Shown in pieces: positions 24,093 through 37,613 of a stretch of DNA of 64,000 nt. Location: assembly GCF_050947875.1 (NCBI RefSeq), contig NC_134574.1:155398051-155462050 (forward strand), given 5' to 3'. Below the pieces are notes generated by a model, which saw only the letters and a program-made list of their open reading frames with translations, did not search any database and was not told the DNA's origin. The stretch comes from Dermacentor variabilis (lineage: Eukaryota > Arthropoda > Arachnida > Ixodida > Ixodidae). The position numbers were made by a program, and so were the translations under genes. The stretch's first letter is position 1. Every line of letters starts with the position of its first letter.

Positions 24093-24303
24093 GGTTCCGC
24101 TTCGGCATCTCGTATACGCTGGTGTTGCCCCGAACGCTCCTCAAGTAGCTTTCGTCAGCTAGAACTCCTTTTCTGATTACTCCCCAGGGGCCTTCTGGGA
24201 ACGTTTTGAGAGCCCGTGTGGGGAAGGGTAGACCGCGAAGTAACGCCTTTCTTTTCCCTACAAAGTCCCGGCGCAACCAGGCGTAGTGTTGGACATCACC
24301 CAC
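24093..24303 (-). other. Unrecognised coding-like fragment
   Basis: The minus-strand frame reads GDVQHYAWLRRDFVGKRKAL, then LRGLPFPTRALKTFPEGPWG, then VIRKGVLADESYLRSVRGNT and SVYE, before running into the SINE. Composition and periodicity look like real protein, but I recognise no family. No convincing splice sites are visible at its borders. It may be an exon or transposon fragment carried with the SINE. This is a weak call. Confidence 0.3.
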
Positions 24304-26230
24304 CTCACCATATTAGGCACAAGGCGTGGTTGTTAATCGTGCAGTATTAGGAGGAAGCTTCAGCTCGGAGGACTCCTATATGAATACATGGGAAATAAGA
24401 AATTGTTTTTGTCGCAAGCACTCCCACGAAACACGAAATCAGCTCTTTGTTGTCTAAAAGACGTCTTGAACGGATAATTCAGAACTCTAGCAGCTATTCT
24501 TGATCAGGGCATCTTGTAGCCGTGAGTTTCTAGAAGTATTTCAGTGAGCCCCGCCAATGTATATGTACTGTAAAAGTAGGCTAACAGATATCTTGACAAG
24601 AACAACCGAATACATTTATAGACATTCCCTCAAATTTTTTTGCGGCAGCCGTTACAGTAACACAAGGTTTGCCTGCAGTTACAAATACTTTTAAATGAGG
24701 CACAGACATAAAAAATAAAGTTTATACTGACGGATAGAGTGATATGCACAGGCTGTTTTTCCAAATGTGAACCAGGGCAATATTGTAGCATTACCTGAAA
24801 TTCTGTTTGCAACAGTACCTAGGATTTGACTTTTTCTCTCAAACGCAACAAATTTCATTCAAATTTGTCTAGCGGTCGTTTCATAGAAGTATTTCTGCGT
24901 TTTACATGTATTTGAATAGGCGGCATCGGAGTTTGCTCCTACCTAAAACTTCCTCTTAACTCCGCCTGTGTTGTAACCATGCCTTTGTAAGAAGTGGGAA
25001 AGTCAGTTCTAACTCGACATAGGAGAGTAGCCTCCTGGCGAGTAGATCACTGACTACATGGTTGATGCAGAGCATTATGGAGCACCCGAAACTGATCGCG
25101 GATGGCGACCTCTGTGTGCTGCAGGTTCTTCGGAGCTCTCAGTTTTAGGGTACATAACAGTACTTTGCGCGTAAGCACCTCAGATATCTCATTTCCTTCA
25201 ATTCCAATCTGAGACGGAATTTCACATTGAAACGCCTGGCCCTGATGTTTTCAATCAGCGCCAGAGATTGCTTCGCAAACTTGTGGTGCAGCATGCCACG
25301 ATGTAATCGATGCAACGCTGACTTTTTGAGTCTGTAAGCGCATTCGTCCAGTTCACATACGTATTTTAAAGAAGGTGTGTTTTATACTATTTAGGTGCGT
25401 TGTAGCGGCATTTTGTATCAAGTGGATAGACGGACAGTAAGTAAATACGGCAACAGCTTAACTAATCAGCGAAATGGGGAAAAAAAGGTCACAATACAGC
25501 AGGAATGGCCTCGACTGACACCGTACATTTCCTACTCAGAAATGTGGACGTTCGTTCTGTTCTGCGATCGGAAAAGCTGTCTTTTCTTTTTGTACTTTTC
25601 ATGAAACGCCACGTTAGATTTTTGTCGTGCAAACTTCTATTAACAAATTATTTGTATTTGAACAGCACGCGTCCGTGCTTTTTAGCGTGTTGCGTTGAAT
25701 TGCAGGGCTTATAATGAACATCAGGTGCTCCAGGGCGAACTTAATTCCGCAGCTCGATTCTAGGGCAACTGTAGTATACATGAAGCGAGATTTTCTCGAA
25801 TCGTTTAAAATAACTGCGTTGCGAAGATGCACATAACGCGAGCAATTGCATTGTATTGCAAAGTTACGTGAGTGTTTAGACCATCTGTTTAAATTTAAAT
25901 CCAATTTCGCGTGGCGTCGTGGTATTTGACGTGGATGCATCGATAGATAGAGCAGGTTAACGCGACGTTTTGCGAGTGGAAGAGGAAGCCTTGTTGGCAG
26001 AGGTATTTGTACGGAATAGTATTAAACGTAGCGATGCATGTTTAACGCTGCATCATGCTCTGACCAACACGTGATCAATCAGTAAACCAGGAGAGAGGGC
26101 TGCGCGTTCCTGAGAAAGGCGGACGGCTCGCACGTTGTGTAATTCTTTCGTTAAGCTTCCGCTTTTCATCCCTATACGAAGCGGCGTCGCTGTTGTCGAG
26201 GCGTGGTCAGCATCTCGCAGGATATACTTT
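24304..26230. other. Anonymous sequence
   Basis: No gene or complete repeat is recognised. The frames are short and without domains. Confidence 0.3.
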
Positions 26231-26375
26231 ATATGTGGACCTGCTCTCTCCCTTTTTTCCTCTTTCTATTCCCCTTTCCCCCACCCCCCAGTGTAGGGTA
26301 GCAAACCGGGTGCTCTTCTGGTTGACCTCCCTTCCTTTCCTGTCCTTGCTTTCTCTTTATCTCTCTCTAAACACA
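26231..26375 (+). mobile_element. LINE 3' end fragment (CT-rich tail)
   Basis: The pyrimidine-rich segment contains cagtgtagggtagcaaaccg and ggttgacctcccttcctttc, ending in tctctctctaaa. The same order occurs in the 3' UTR of the LINE at 6650-6790. Only the tail is present, so this is an extreme 5' truncation. Confidence 0.65.
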
Positions 26376-26605
26376 AACTTAAAATGCGCGCCTGATGGAA
26401 ACTCCAGCAAACCTGTGTGTGTGCGCTGTGCCCCATTTATCACGCGCGAAGCTTTGAAAAAGACGGACAATTCTACGCGAATAATACAAAGTGCGTATTG
26501 TTCGGAGTCTTGTCAAACCGCCAGCAATATTTAAGTCCCTGCATGTCGAATTGGTTAGTCGAAAGTAGTAGGAGTGTGCGAATATTGGCAATTTCTAATA
26601 CGAAT

Positions 26606-27003
26606 ACCCGCAAGGTGGAGATAGGTAATTAATTAAGGGAAAATGACACGGTATGAATATGGGCTTCCTTTGCAGCAATTACTACGATTGGGTGGATGTC
26701 TCATTTTCCCTTAATTACTCCTCTCCACCTTGCGGGTTTCCGCAGAACGTTTACGTCAAACTCTTCTTGCCTTTGCTTCGATTTGTTGACAAATTCGACT
26801 TCGCGCTGTCGTCTGCTAGCCGCCTGGTTAGCTCAGATGGTAGAGCGGCTGCCCCGGAAAGGCGATGGTCCCGGGTTCAAGTGCCGGACCAGGAGGAATT
26901 TTTCTTCAACTGCGAGGCTTGTTTTTTCTTTCGAGGAACCCGTATGGGTTTTCTTTATATCAATTGCTACGATTGGGCGGATGCCTCGTGTTCCCTTAAT
27001 TGA
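26606..27003 (+). mobile_element. tRNA-headed SINE with duplicated tail and an inverted repeat
   Basis: A tRNA-like head at 26822-26893 has D-arm tagctcagatggtagagc, box B gggttcaagtgccgg and acceptor strands cctggt/accagg. Its tail (26943-27002, ...caattgctacgattgggcgg) also exists as a separate copy upstream at 26655-26717. That upstream copy ends in an inverted repeat: 26606-26646 and 26701-26737, about 38-bp arms (acccgcaaggtggag and inverse). The anticodon arm has C at the position of the universal U33, so it is not a working tRNA gene. Confidence 0.7.
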
Positions 27004-27390
27004 TCGGTCTTCTACCTCTGCTGCTAACCGTCAGGTGCGCCTGGCAGGATCCGTTTACTCTTCTGGTTAGTGACGCAGCAAGCACGCGTGCGCCGAACCT
27101 GCCTTTGACGACGACGGGCGCATTGTTTGCCAGGGCGTCTCGCGGCTAATAAAGCGCCCGAAGCGGCGTCTTCCACGTTAGCACGAATGGCGACCGTCGA
27201 GTACAGTCAACGCGCCAGCGCGAATGGAGAGACCGTGAGCTTTCTGCCCAAACCGTGCGAGTTTGTGCTTCTTCAAAACGAATATACATTCTTGAATTCG
27301 TAGGTCGGCACATCCGTGAGTACGCACACCTCGTTCGTGTATATCTCACTCGCACTCGTTTCACGGCCGTGATTCGTGAGTGTGAGTACA

Positions 27391-28045
27391 AAGAGAGAGA
27401 GAGCTTTATTGATCAGTTAATCGGAGTTATGGCAGGTCTGGGTGGGGCCCTCAGTCCAGGGCTCCACTGGCTCTTGCGGCTCGCTGTGCTTGATCCAGGA
27501 GGACCAATTGGCTCCCCTGATGCTCGCTTGCGTGAGTAGCGCCCTCCCACTGCCGTACGAAGTCCGCTACGCTTAGAAAAGGCGAGTTGACGTTGCTTGG
27601 CCTAGCCGTACATTCCCACGTTATGTGGGCCAGCGTGGGTTTTGCTCCGCACCACAGGCAGGTGTACGCGTAATACGTCGGATGCTTCTTGTGTCAGAGG
27701 TTTAGGTGTGGGTACGAATTGGTTTGTATGCGACGCCATTCTTGGGCTTGTCTTCTACTTAGTTTGGAGTGCGGAGGGTCGTATAGGTCCCGTCTCGCCC
27801 TCCTCTGTTTCTCTAATGTGTCGCGCACTGCGTACGGTGGTTCCTCTATAGGGTCCTGGCCGCTGCTCGGTCGTTGCTTCCTCGAGCTACGCGATCTGCC
27901 CTTTCGTTCCCGTCGAGTCCGTTGTGCGCGGGGCACCACGTGATGCCGTGGTCCAGGTCCAGTCGTGAGCCGAGCATTCTTTGGTCGCTGCGCGCTGGCA
28001 TTCCCCGAGTCGACACGTTGTCTGCGAATCTGTAAGCACATGAGC
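27391..28045 (-). pseudogene. LINE remnant: RNase H end, zinc knuckle and 3' tail
   Basis: On the minus strand there are TDSQTTCR (RNase H D motif), then GITWCPAHNGLDGNERADRV (the H and D motifs) after a frameshift. Next comes a basic linker with SKLSRRQAQEWRRIQTNSYP, a stop, and a CX2CX7HX4C zinc knuckle in TCLWCGAKPTLAHITWEC. The 3' end at 27391-27420 reads ...ATCAATAAAGCTCTCTCTCT, a polyadenylation signal followed by a CT tail. RNase H followed by a CCHC knuckle fits R1/Jockey/I-type elements. The copy has at least one frameshift and one stop. Confidence 0.85.
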
Positions 28046-29971
28046 CGACATGGGCGCGACGTGAGTGCATACGGACGGGGTTGAGTGCTCGCGCGTGGGT
28101 GTACGAGCGCGAACATGGGTGACTGTCGGCAACTGCGAGCGACGGGAGTGCGAACGCCAGTGAATGCCAGTGTGCAGGCGTTGCGGTGTGAGCGTGAGGG
28201 AGTGCCGATGAGCGAGCGGACATGAGAGGGCGAGTGAGTGCGTATCTTGAAAAAAAAAAAAAAGCAATATTAGCGAGCGAGTGTTCGCTTATCTTGCCGA
28301 CTTATGGCTCTATACTGCGACATCGTCGATAATTTTGTTCCTCAAAGAAAGCTCACTATCGAAAGCCCAAATCGATAGATAAGCATATATGTTATATTTC
28401 AACTAAGAGTTGACTAGATTGAGGAAGCAGCATCGAAAAGAGGGCCCCTATATAGGTTCGCGCAACTGGTAAATTTCGTACTTCTTAAGTCGAGAAACTA
28501 GAACTGGGCTTTTTTTTTTCTGAGAGTCTTCTCGGGCAGTTTCTAATATCTGGTGAACGGGCGCATATTAGTCAAGCCGAGTACAAAAACGACAAGCATC
28601 GTAGGTAGCATAATCAACCCATATTATCGATTATTTTCGCATCCCAACAGTGTTTAAGCAATATTTGCAGAACGTCAATTCAAAAACGGATTACTACGGG
28701 TCTTGCAGTTTGTCTCAGGCTTCCGAATCATAAACTTACGATCTACAGAGAAACATTAGAAGGAATGTTAATTAAACTGAATGATAAATAATCTGTTGGG
28801 CCTTATACGGTGACAAAACTGTTTTCTTTTTTGTATTTATATCCGAATTGCCGACAAACTTTAGTTTCTCATTGGCCATTAGAACGTTACCGATTTTGGG
28901 GATAAAATTACGCCGTGCACACTAGTGTATAAACGACAGCCCTAATATCCCCGTCAAACGACAGCCTCACTTAGATCACCAGCATGTAAAGTGCTAGGAC
29001 ATGTACGTTGTTCAAATCTTTAAGCGTGTATATCTGTGCGAACGCAATATTTTGGTTCATTATCAGCGCGGCTTTAGAGAAGGTTTTCAAGTGTTACCCA
29101 ACTTGCTTGACGACTCGCTATTATTATGTTCTTGAATTGTCAGGAAAATTCATTTATTATTGCCGCAATTCTGAAAAGCGTTCGGCAGAATTCTGCATGA
29201 CAAGAGATTGCAATTAGGAGCTGTAGGTGTACCGCATCTAATCATAGAAGGGGTTAAAACGTATCTCCCTCAAGATCAGCAGCATGTAAAGACTGGCGAC
29301 AGCTAACGAATAGTCAACAATTGCACTTTATGTGTTTTCTTGTGTACCATTGGGGTGCGGGTTGAGGTGACCTTTTTTTTTTTTACGTCAACCGTCCGTT
29401 AAATGATGTTCCAAATGGTGTTTCTACCAAGCTGTTCGCGGATGAGTGCGTGCAGCGTACAAGCAAATTTTTTTTGCAACATGCGCTTTCACTGTCACAG
29501 GACACGATTTCCGTTATTGCCACCCGGTGATCAAATTGGTGTATGAAATCAAGTACATAAAAAAATGCTGAGGGTATGAGTGCAACGAAAGCATATATTT
29601 TCGCATTGTTACACATTCGCAGCGCTGGTGCGACTTCCTAAGCTGAGACGTAAATATCTGCGTGTCACGATCTATTAGGCGTGAGGATCGATATTCGATA
29701 TTTTGAACACAAGTCAAATATTCTTCGCTATTCGACCGGTGTCCCATTTGGGAACTTACTGTTCAAAATTGCCGAACATTTGTTTAAGCCCGAACATATA
29801 AGCGATAACTACGCTTATTGGGGCAGTAATTTTATGTAGCAATACGTCTCACACTTTTACGCCGTGAAGTATGACGTCATTATTAAGTGCAAGGCGTCGC
29901 AGAGCGGAGTACGTGCAGCGGCTTGCGTTGACTAGTCAGTTTTCTGCAAGGTGATTGCATTATGTTTCCCT
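28046..29971. other. Anonymous sequence; GAGTG/CGAGTG-rich at 28050-28240
   Basis: The first 200 bp is a degenerate low-complexity run of gagtg, gcgag and cgaac words. The remainder is AT-rich with no recognised gene. A short poly-A lies at 28250-28263. Confidence 0.3.
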
Positions 29972-30160
29972 AACCTCCCTGTCTTCCGCATATGATCTCT
30001 CTCTCTCTCTCTCTAGTGTAATGACTACTATAGTAACCTCCCTGCCTTCTGCATCTAATCTCGCTCTCTATCTCTCTCTAGTGTATTGACTACTATATAG
30101 TAACCTCCCTGCCTTCCGCATCTAATCTCTCTCTCTCTCTCTAGTGTAATGACTACTAGA
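29972..30160. repeat. Three tandem copies of a LINE-tail unit (63-67 bp)
   Basis: The units start at 29972, 30035 and 30102. Each reads aacctccctg.cttc.gcat, a tctctctct run, then agtgta.tgactacta. The opening words match the CT-rich 3' tail at 57717-57760, so this is a tandemly amplified retroposon end. Confidence 0.85.
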
Positions 30161-31226
30161 GTCCCCGTGCGAGCTCAGTTGAAAGACGGGTAAGGGGCTT
30201 GAAACCAATCCAGATTTATACGTTTCTTGATGAGCACCGTGTCGGAATAAGAGGCAAGAGTATATACACGCGAGTTTCGAGATGTCACGCATCCTGTAGG
30301 GACGCACTAAAATAGCAGATACCTAGATTCTGCAGGAAGTCTGTACCGACTTTCTTATCGGCCATGTATCACGTATCATCCGTATATACCAGCCGACCGG
30401 CGAGCCTCGAATAGAAAAGGACAGGTGAAAACGCTTTCATACCACAAGAGTGTGCTGAATCGGGTTGGTTGGAGGATTCTTAGAAGGTTATCGAACAGCG
30501 CTTCAGACAGGACAAAGTAAAAAGGACAGACGCTGGAAGAGTTTGCTGTTAACTGGGCTGGTTGGTGCGGAAAGGATACGCACCCCCTTTCATACCGCAC
30601 ACGTTTATGTCACTCGTCATGTACTTGCAAAAATGTTTACGGCACGAATTGGGCGTTTGAAAACTGAAACGAGAGATCGCGTGTGAACCGCACGAACCCT
30701 AGAGCTCTGACCATAGCTGTCGTTGTTCCTTGTATAGCTTAGGTTATCGGTACCTATCGATCAGGCCTGTCGCCGAGACAATGTAGCGATCGAGGAAGCT
30801 CGTGGCAGGAAAATAGCTGTACGCAGGTGAAACGTGCAGCTCATGACCGGCAGCGAGTTCGGCGAACTGCTAACGACGTAAATAATACATGCGTACGAAC
30901 GAGCTCGCGTTGAGGACGTGCTCTCCACGCATGCAAATGTGCGCGGAATTTTACATTAAAAGGGGGAATCTTCAGCTCGGGCCCCAACTTCGATGCGGCC
31001 TATTCGAGTACATGTAAAACGCGGAAACGCTTTTCTGGGATAACCCCTGGACCGATTTTAATGAAATTTATTGCATCTGAGAGATAAAGTTAAATTCTAG
31101 TGACTGTTGGAAGCGTAATTTCGATTTAGGGCCTGAATCGATTAAAGGAAATTTTAAAAATTCGATAAGTCTAAAAAAAGATAGAAGCACGAAGTTTGCA
31201 AAATAATAGATTTGCATCAAGGACAG
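30161..31226. other. Anonymous sequence
   Basis: No gene is recognised. The frames are short and without domains. Confidence 0.3.
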
Positions 31227-33389
<2,163 letters not shown>

Positions 33390-33822
33390 CCACTTGTACT
33401 CTGAGACATGGTTATGTGACGTTGCCACAGTTGTCGTGCGGAGATGTGGCAGAGACTACCAATTAAGGGATTTTTCACAGTCCAACGATGATCCGGCTAT
33501 CGGTAGTTTCCTTTTTGGCTTTCACGAAGCTGGTGCAGACCTGCCGCCTTTTGTGCATCTCCACCGCGGCCGACGATTCTTGAAAGTAGCAGCTGCAGTA
33601 TGCAATAGTGTTTGACTAACAAAAAAAGAAAAAACGATTTCGCAAATCGCTGCCGCTTTCCCACGCATATATCTGAACGTGCTTGTTGTGTCTCTGGAAA
33701 TGAAGGAGAACGATGTGGCCTAGAGGCTGGAGTGTCATTCTACAAAGAACGAAGTCACGGGCCAGTTTTCCAGTGGTATCCACATTCAGGTAGCGTCAGA
33801 ACGAGAAAAACTAAAAGAAAGG

Positions 33823-33824
<2 letters not shown>

Positions 33825-33859
<35 letters not shown>
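33825..33859. repeat. (AG)n microsatellite
   Basis: A short pure AG array of about 35 bp. Confidence 0.9.
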
Positions 33860-33860
<1 letters not shown>

Positions 33861-34360
33861 TGATAAGTTGGAAATGCTAATATGGTTGATCGCCTCACAT
33901 GCTACTCGAGGTGCTGGGTGATTGCTATGGTAAACACAGTGATCACGCAAGCAGCACACAACACACATGCGCAAACACACGCATACAACATAAAGCTACT
34001 CACAAGGTTTCAGTGATGCATGTGGACGTCGGAGACGTCGGCAGTGTTTTCGTGTCCTACAGCGCGCAGGTGGTTCCACGGACAGAAGATGTGCCCCAGC
34101 TCCAGGCTCGAGTCGCGCTGCAAGTGCATGCTGCGGCCTTCAAAGATTGTCTCAAAAAAAAAAAAAAATCAGCAGAGACGCTTAAGACTGCTCAGGTGTG
34201 GGAATACGAAAGCCTTGTAATCGCTTATGTGAAACGTTTTCGATTGGTGTTCTCGACTTGCATTAAAGTTCTTTCCACTAAATCGGTGCGTGTGTGTTTG
34301 CGTATACGTTGGCCACAGGCTGGAAACATTCGGACCATTTTGCTGCAGAACGATGAATAT

Positions 34361-34504
34361 TTTATGCCTGACGGTAGGTCTGTCGTGACTATATCGTCTT
34401 CTTTTGTGTTCCCTTGCTTCATCTTCTGAGGCATGCTCCGGTGGGCGTCCACGTTTCACAGCTGCCGCTGAGGTAGACGCTTCGGAGGGGATCGCAGTAG
34501 ACAC
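34361..34504 (-). other. Basic N-terminus-like fragment with an AT-hook core
   Basis: The minus-strand frame begins with ATG and reads MSTAIPSEASTSAAAVKRGR, then PPEHASEDEAREHKRRRYSH, after which it loses protein character. RGRPP is an AT-hook core and HKRRR a basic cluster. This resembles N-termini of some transposase or DNA-binding ORFs, but no family can be assigned from so short a piece. Confidence 0.3.
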
Positions 34505-34609
34505 GGCACCGATGAAATCCGAAGAGCAAGTGTCACGTGGGCGACAGTGACGGAGGCGGTGACGTGACGTGGGCAGTGACGCGCGCGCTACACTCTAACG
34601 AAAAGGTTT

Positions 34610-34790
34610 ACAACCCTTTGGGTCGTATTTTCTCCCCAAACAATAATCGTCATCTGTCTTGCCCGCATTTCCTTTCATTAACGCTGCGAGCCCGGTGCTC
34701 CCCATGTCATGAACGGCATGCGCGTTATCCGCGTGACGTAGCATTCTCGACGGGAAATGCGGGCAAGACAGATGACGCTTACTGTTGTGC
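34610..34790. repeat. Dispersed repeat with perfect 25-bp inverted arms (partner at 21198-21350)
   Basis: The arms 34648-34672 and 34753-34777 are exact reverse complements (cgtcatctgtcttgcccgca and further). The 80-nt interior carries the blocks shared with 21198-21350 (attaacgctgcgagcccggt, cggcatgcgcgttatccgcg, gtgacgtagcattctcga). The earlier copy has only one arm-like side preserved. Confidence 0.75.
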
Positions 34791-35699
34791 GTCAAGATGC
34801 AAGGAATCCAGACTGCCGATATTATTCCAGAACCTTACACTGTGGCACCCCGTTCCTTTTGTTGTTTCTAGACGTTGAATGTCATCATTTAAGTTCACTC
34901 TAAATGATTGGATGCCTACTGGAATGCAGCCATATCACTGATAGATCACTCACTGCCATTTCCATTCACACGTATCTGAATATTCGCAGAAGTCAAAGTT
35001 CAATAGGGAAGGCCTCATTAGGCGTGCTCAGCTGAAAGAAGTGTGCTTGACTCGACCGTGTTCCCTGCCATCTCACTTCGTACTGTAACCTTATCAGTGT
35101 AATGCTAGCTTCCATTGGATGCGATTGCTGTGAGTTGCGTTGAAACAAGTAAGCAATGTAGACTTGCTTCTAGAAGGATATAGCGTGCGGAACGTCGGTT
35201 TTAGAGATGCAAGGCACACTCGGATTCCGCATGCTGCTGCGGGCGCTCCGCGTGTAATTCAAAGCAGTGCACAAGTGGAAGAAGCAATCACGTATGAAGT
35301 GTGAAGAGGAATGCGGAACTCGCCGAGCTGCCCCACGATATGCGCGGAGCCACACAAGCAGCCATACATCCACAAACTCCGAAGGTGCCAAGACGCATGT
35401 AGATATGAAACGCGCTATGGTTTGAGCAGTGTTCCTCCATTCGGAGCTCCTAAAACTCGGGCAGGAGCCGGCGTCGCACGAACGCTCGCGGTCCGAGCGG
35501 AGCCGAAGGTCAAGTTCATTCAATCGTTTAACCATTGCAGGATGCGCGACCTGCGACACCCAGTATGCGCACTATGTCAGTATCCGCCCGGCCGTCTTCC
35601 CGTCTTTGTAACTCGTACTCTGTGAGGCCTGTTTCCATATCTCGCTCGTATACTCGGACGACAATTTCTAAATGCTTCGTTATACCTATGCGCCATGTT
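34791..35699. other. Anonymous sequence
   Basis: No gene is recognised. Overlapping frames on both strands around 35170-35625 show no domain. Confidence 0.3.
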
Positions 35700-35943
35700 C
35701 TGACGTGCCGCACGGATGAGGATAGCCATCGCCATAATCTTATTACACGTAGATTTTACGCACTTTCTAGCTACTATTTTTAGGCCCCTTTACAGCCCCG
35801 TCACGCCAACTTCATAGAACGCGTCATTCCACTGCGCGATCACTAACACTGGCATGGCGCTCTTTGGCCATACTTGGCCCTTGCGCCACTAAACATCACA
35901 CATTCATTCATTCATTCATTCATTCATTCATTCATTCATTCAT
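35700..35943 (+). mobile_element. Retroposon 3' end with (ATTC)n tail
   Basis: Blocks ccataatcttatt, ttttacgcactttctagc, ggcccctttacagccc, and gcgctctttggccatacttg followed by gcccttgcgcca are shared in the same order with 61860-62045. The copy here ends in a 43-bp (ATTC)n array at 35901-35943; the other ends in an ATC-rich tail. Ending in different short tandem repeats is typical of non-LTR retroposons. Confidence 0.7.
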
Positions 35944-36003
35944 AGGCCCTTTTAAAGCCATCCAGGGAAAACACGGAGAAGGCGGGAGATGGAAATTCAA
36001 GAC

Positions 36004-36058
36004 GATGAGCAAAACGAGAACAAGGTGGAAGCAGGAGCCAACGTTTCGACAAGTGTAA
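36004..36058. repeat. Short dispersed repeat (partner at 47218-47275)
   Basis: gatgagcaaaacgagaacaa, then ggtggaagcaggagccaacg and tttcgacaagtg, matches 47218-47275 with about three changes. Confidence 0.85.
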
Positions 36059-36354
36059 TTTTCGTTTTAGAACGACAGCCGGCCTTTAGTCTATGCTGGC
36101 GTTTAGTCCGAGTTCTCGGCAGTCAGCACGGTACCAAGCCTAAGTGAGAGCGCGTGCTCAAAGGAGTGTTTGTCTCCTCCTTTCTCAGTCTGCGCCCTGT
36201 TACAGCAGGTGGCGTTAAGTGTTGTTCGACGTCTGGCTTTCGTTTTCTTTAGTTACCCTATTTGTGCGTGTGTATTCGAACAGTTTATTGTTTGGTTTCA
36301 CAAGCGAAAACTCTGTTTCGACCCTTTAAGCACTCACACAGAGCTTCGCTGTAT

Positions 36355-36720
36355 ACTGGGTGTCCCAGTTAGGTTGGACCAAGATTTTTAGAAAAATCCT
36401 AGAGCTCTAGAGAAATCGTACCGACTGCATAGTAGCGGCGGTCGTGTTTACTTACGACCACTATCTTTTTATCACTAAGTATATTAATTAGTTTTTTGAT
36501 TTTGAATTATTGCACTTTTTAACTATTGCTTGAATCGCAAACATGTCAACGACAAAGTTGTAGAACACCTTGAATAACCTCCGAATTAAACGTTTATTTC
36601 GTGCTTAAGTGTGTCTGGTTGCTTTCTTCAAGAAAAAAAAAACAAAAGCCCGCGAAATTTGCGAAATCTGCCATAGGTGCGCCCTCGCGCGCCGCTACTC
36701 ATGCGACCTCCAAGCAACCT
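36355..36720. mobile_element. Possible DNA-transposon end (actgggtgtccc)
   Basis: tatactgggtgtcccagtta opens a sequence with a conserved style (gttggaccaagatttttaga) that I associate with ends of arthropod mariner-type MITEs. It lies 0.5-0.9 kb from the transposase remnant at 37265, on its 3' side. The matching opposite end was not found. This is a weak call. Confidence 0.3.
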
Positions 36721-37264
36721 TTGGAAGATATACGGCTGCATTCGTATATCGCCGCATCGTAGAAGGCTTCGCCATGTAGAATGGCTCGAGAGGTTTCGGG
36801 ACCTAACTAGCGTGTGCGATAAGCATCTGCGAACACAAGAATGTTGTGCTCGATCATGAGGTACTCGGGATAGCTTTAACCTTCGCGTATCATGGAACAT
36901 AGCTACAAAAAAAAAATTCAACCAGTGTTGAAAGAAAGTGCGCGAAGGAGCACGAAAAAAGAAAGAAGGGGGCTCTAGGAAGAACAGGCAAGAGCTACTG
37001 CGGAGTCTATTTCAATAAAAAATAAACCAAAAGCAAGTAAGGCGTCTCAGCAGCCCATAAAGAAACATTCAAAGATGCAACTGGTTTATCCATTTACCCT
37101 TTCTGTCTCTTGAACTCCGGGAAAGAGGTAAAACAAAGCAGTTTTTCACCTAGTCATATCGTTGTCGCAAGCTTTTTTGATGTAAAGATATAGGGTGACA
37201 TCATGAAGCTGCGTTAAACAGTCACGTTTTGCGCCAGTTTTGAGCGGTTATTTTCCAATGCCAC

Positions 37265-37613
37265 TCATAGCACGTGCGCAAACAGGTCACCGTCTGAGGC
37301 AGTACAGTACTTTCTTCTTTCCAACGCTTGTGCCGCTGCAGCTTTGACCAATGACGTTGGAATCTCGCGGCAGACTCTGCTTATTTTTGCCTCTAAGGTG
37401 TCCGGTGTGGTAGTTTCGCTGCTATACACGCAACCTTCCACGTAGCCCCACAAGGAGTCCAGCGGTGTCATGTCCGGCGACCTTGCAGGCCAGGGTACAG
37501 AACCGTGCCGGCCAATCCATCGTCCAGGAAATAGCTTGTGGAGCCGCGCTCGAGGTTGACTACTGCTATGCGCAGGAGCTTCGTCGTGTTGAAACCAGAT
37601 GTTCCGAATGTGC
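37265..37613 (-). pseudogene. Tc1/mariner-superfamily transposase, C-terminal part
   Basis: The minus-strand frame from about 37613 reads IWFQHDEAPAHSSS, LFPGRWIGRHGSVPWPARSP, DMTPLDSLWGYVEGCVYS, then a helical C-terminal region ending EGLFAHVL-like. In mariner/Tc1 (DDE/D) transposases the second catalytic aspartate lies in the FQ.D.APAH stretch, and the third acidic residue is in the SPD..P.D..LW stretch. Both aspartates are visible. The usual TPLDFFLWG is shortened to TPLDSLWG. The N-terminal DNA-binding and first catalytic regions are missing, so this cannot be active. Confidence 0.85.

Noticed and set aside
26822..26893. tRNA gene
   Set aside because: Box A and B and an acceptor stem are present, but position 33 is not T and the element has SINE tails, one duplicated. 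It is a tRNA-derived SINE.
33612..33800. THAP-like zinc finger fragment (CCVSGNEG...GVSFYK)
   Set aside because: Only a loose likeness; the C..C...C..H spacing and the following AVPF-type motif are not present.
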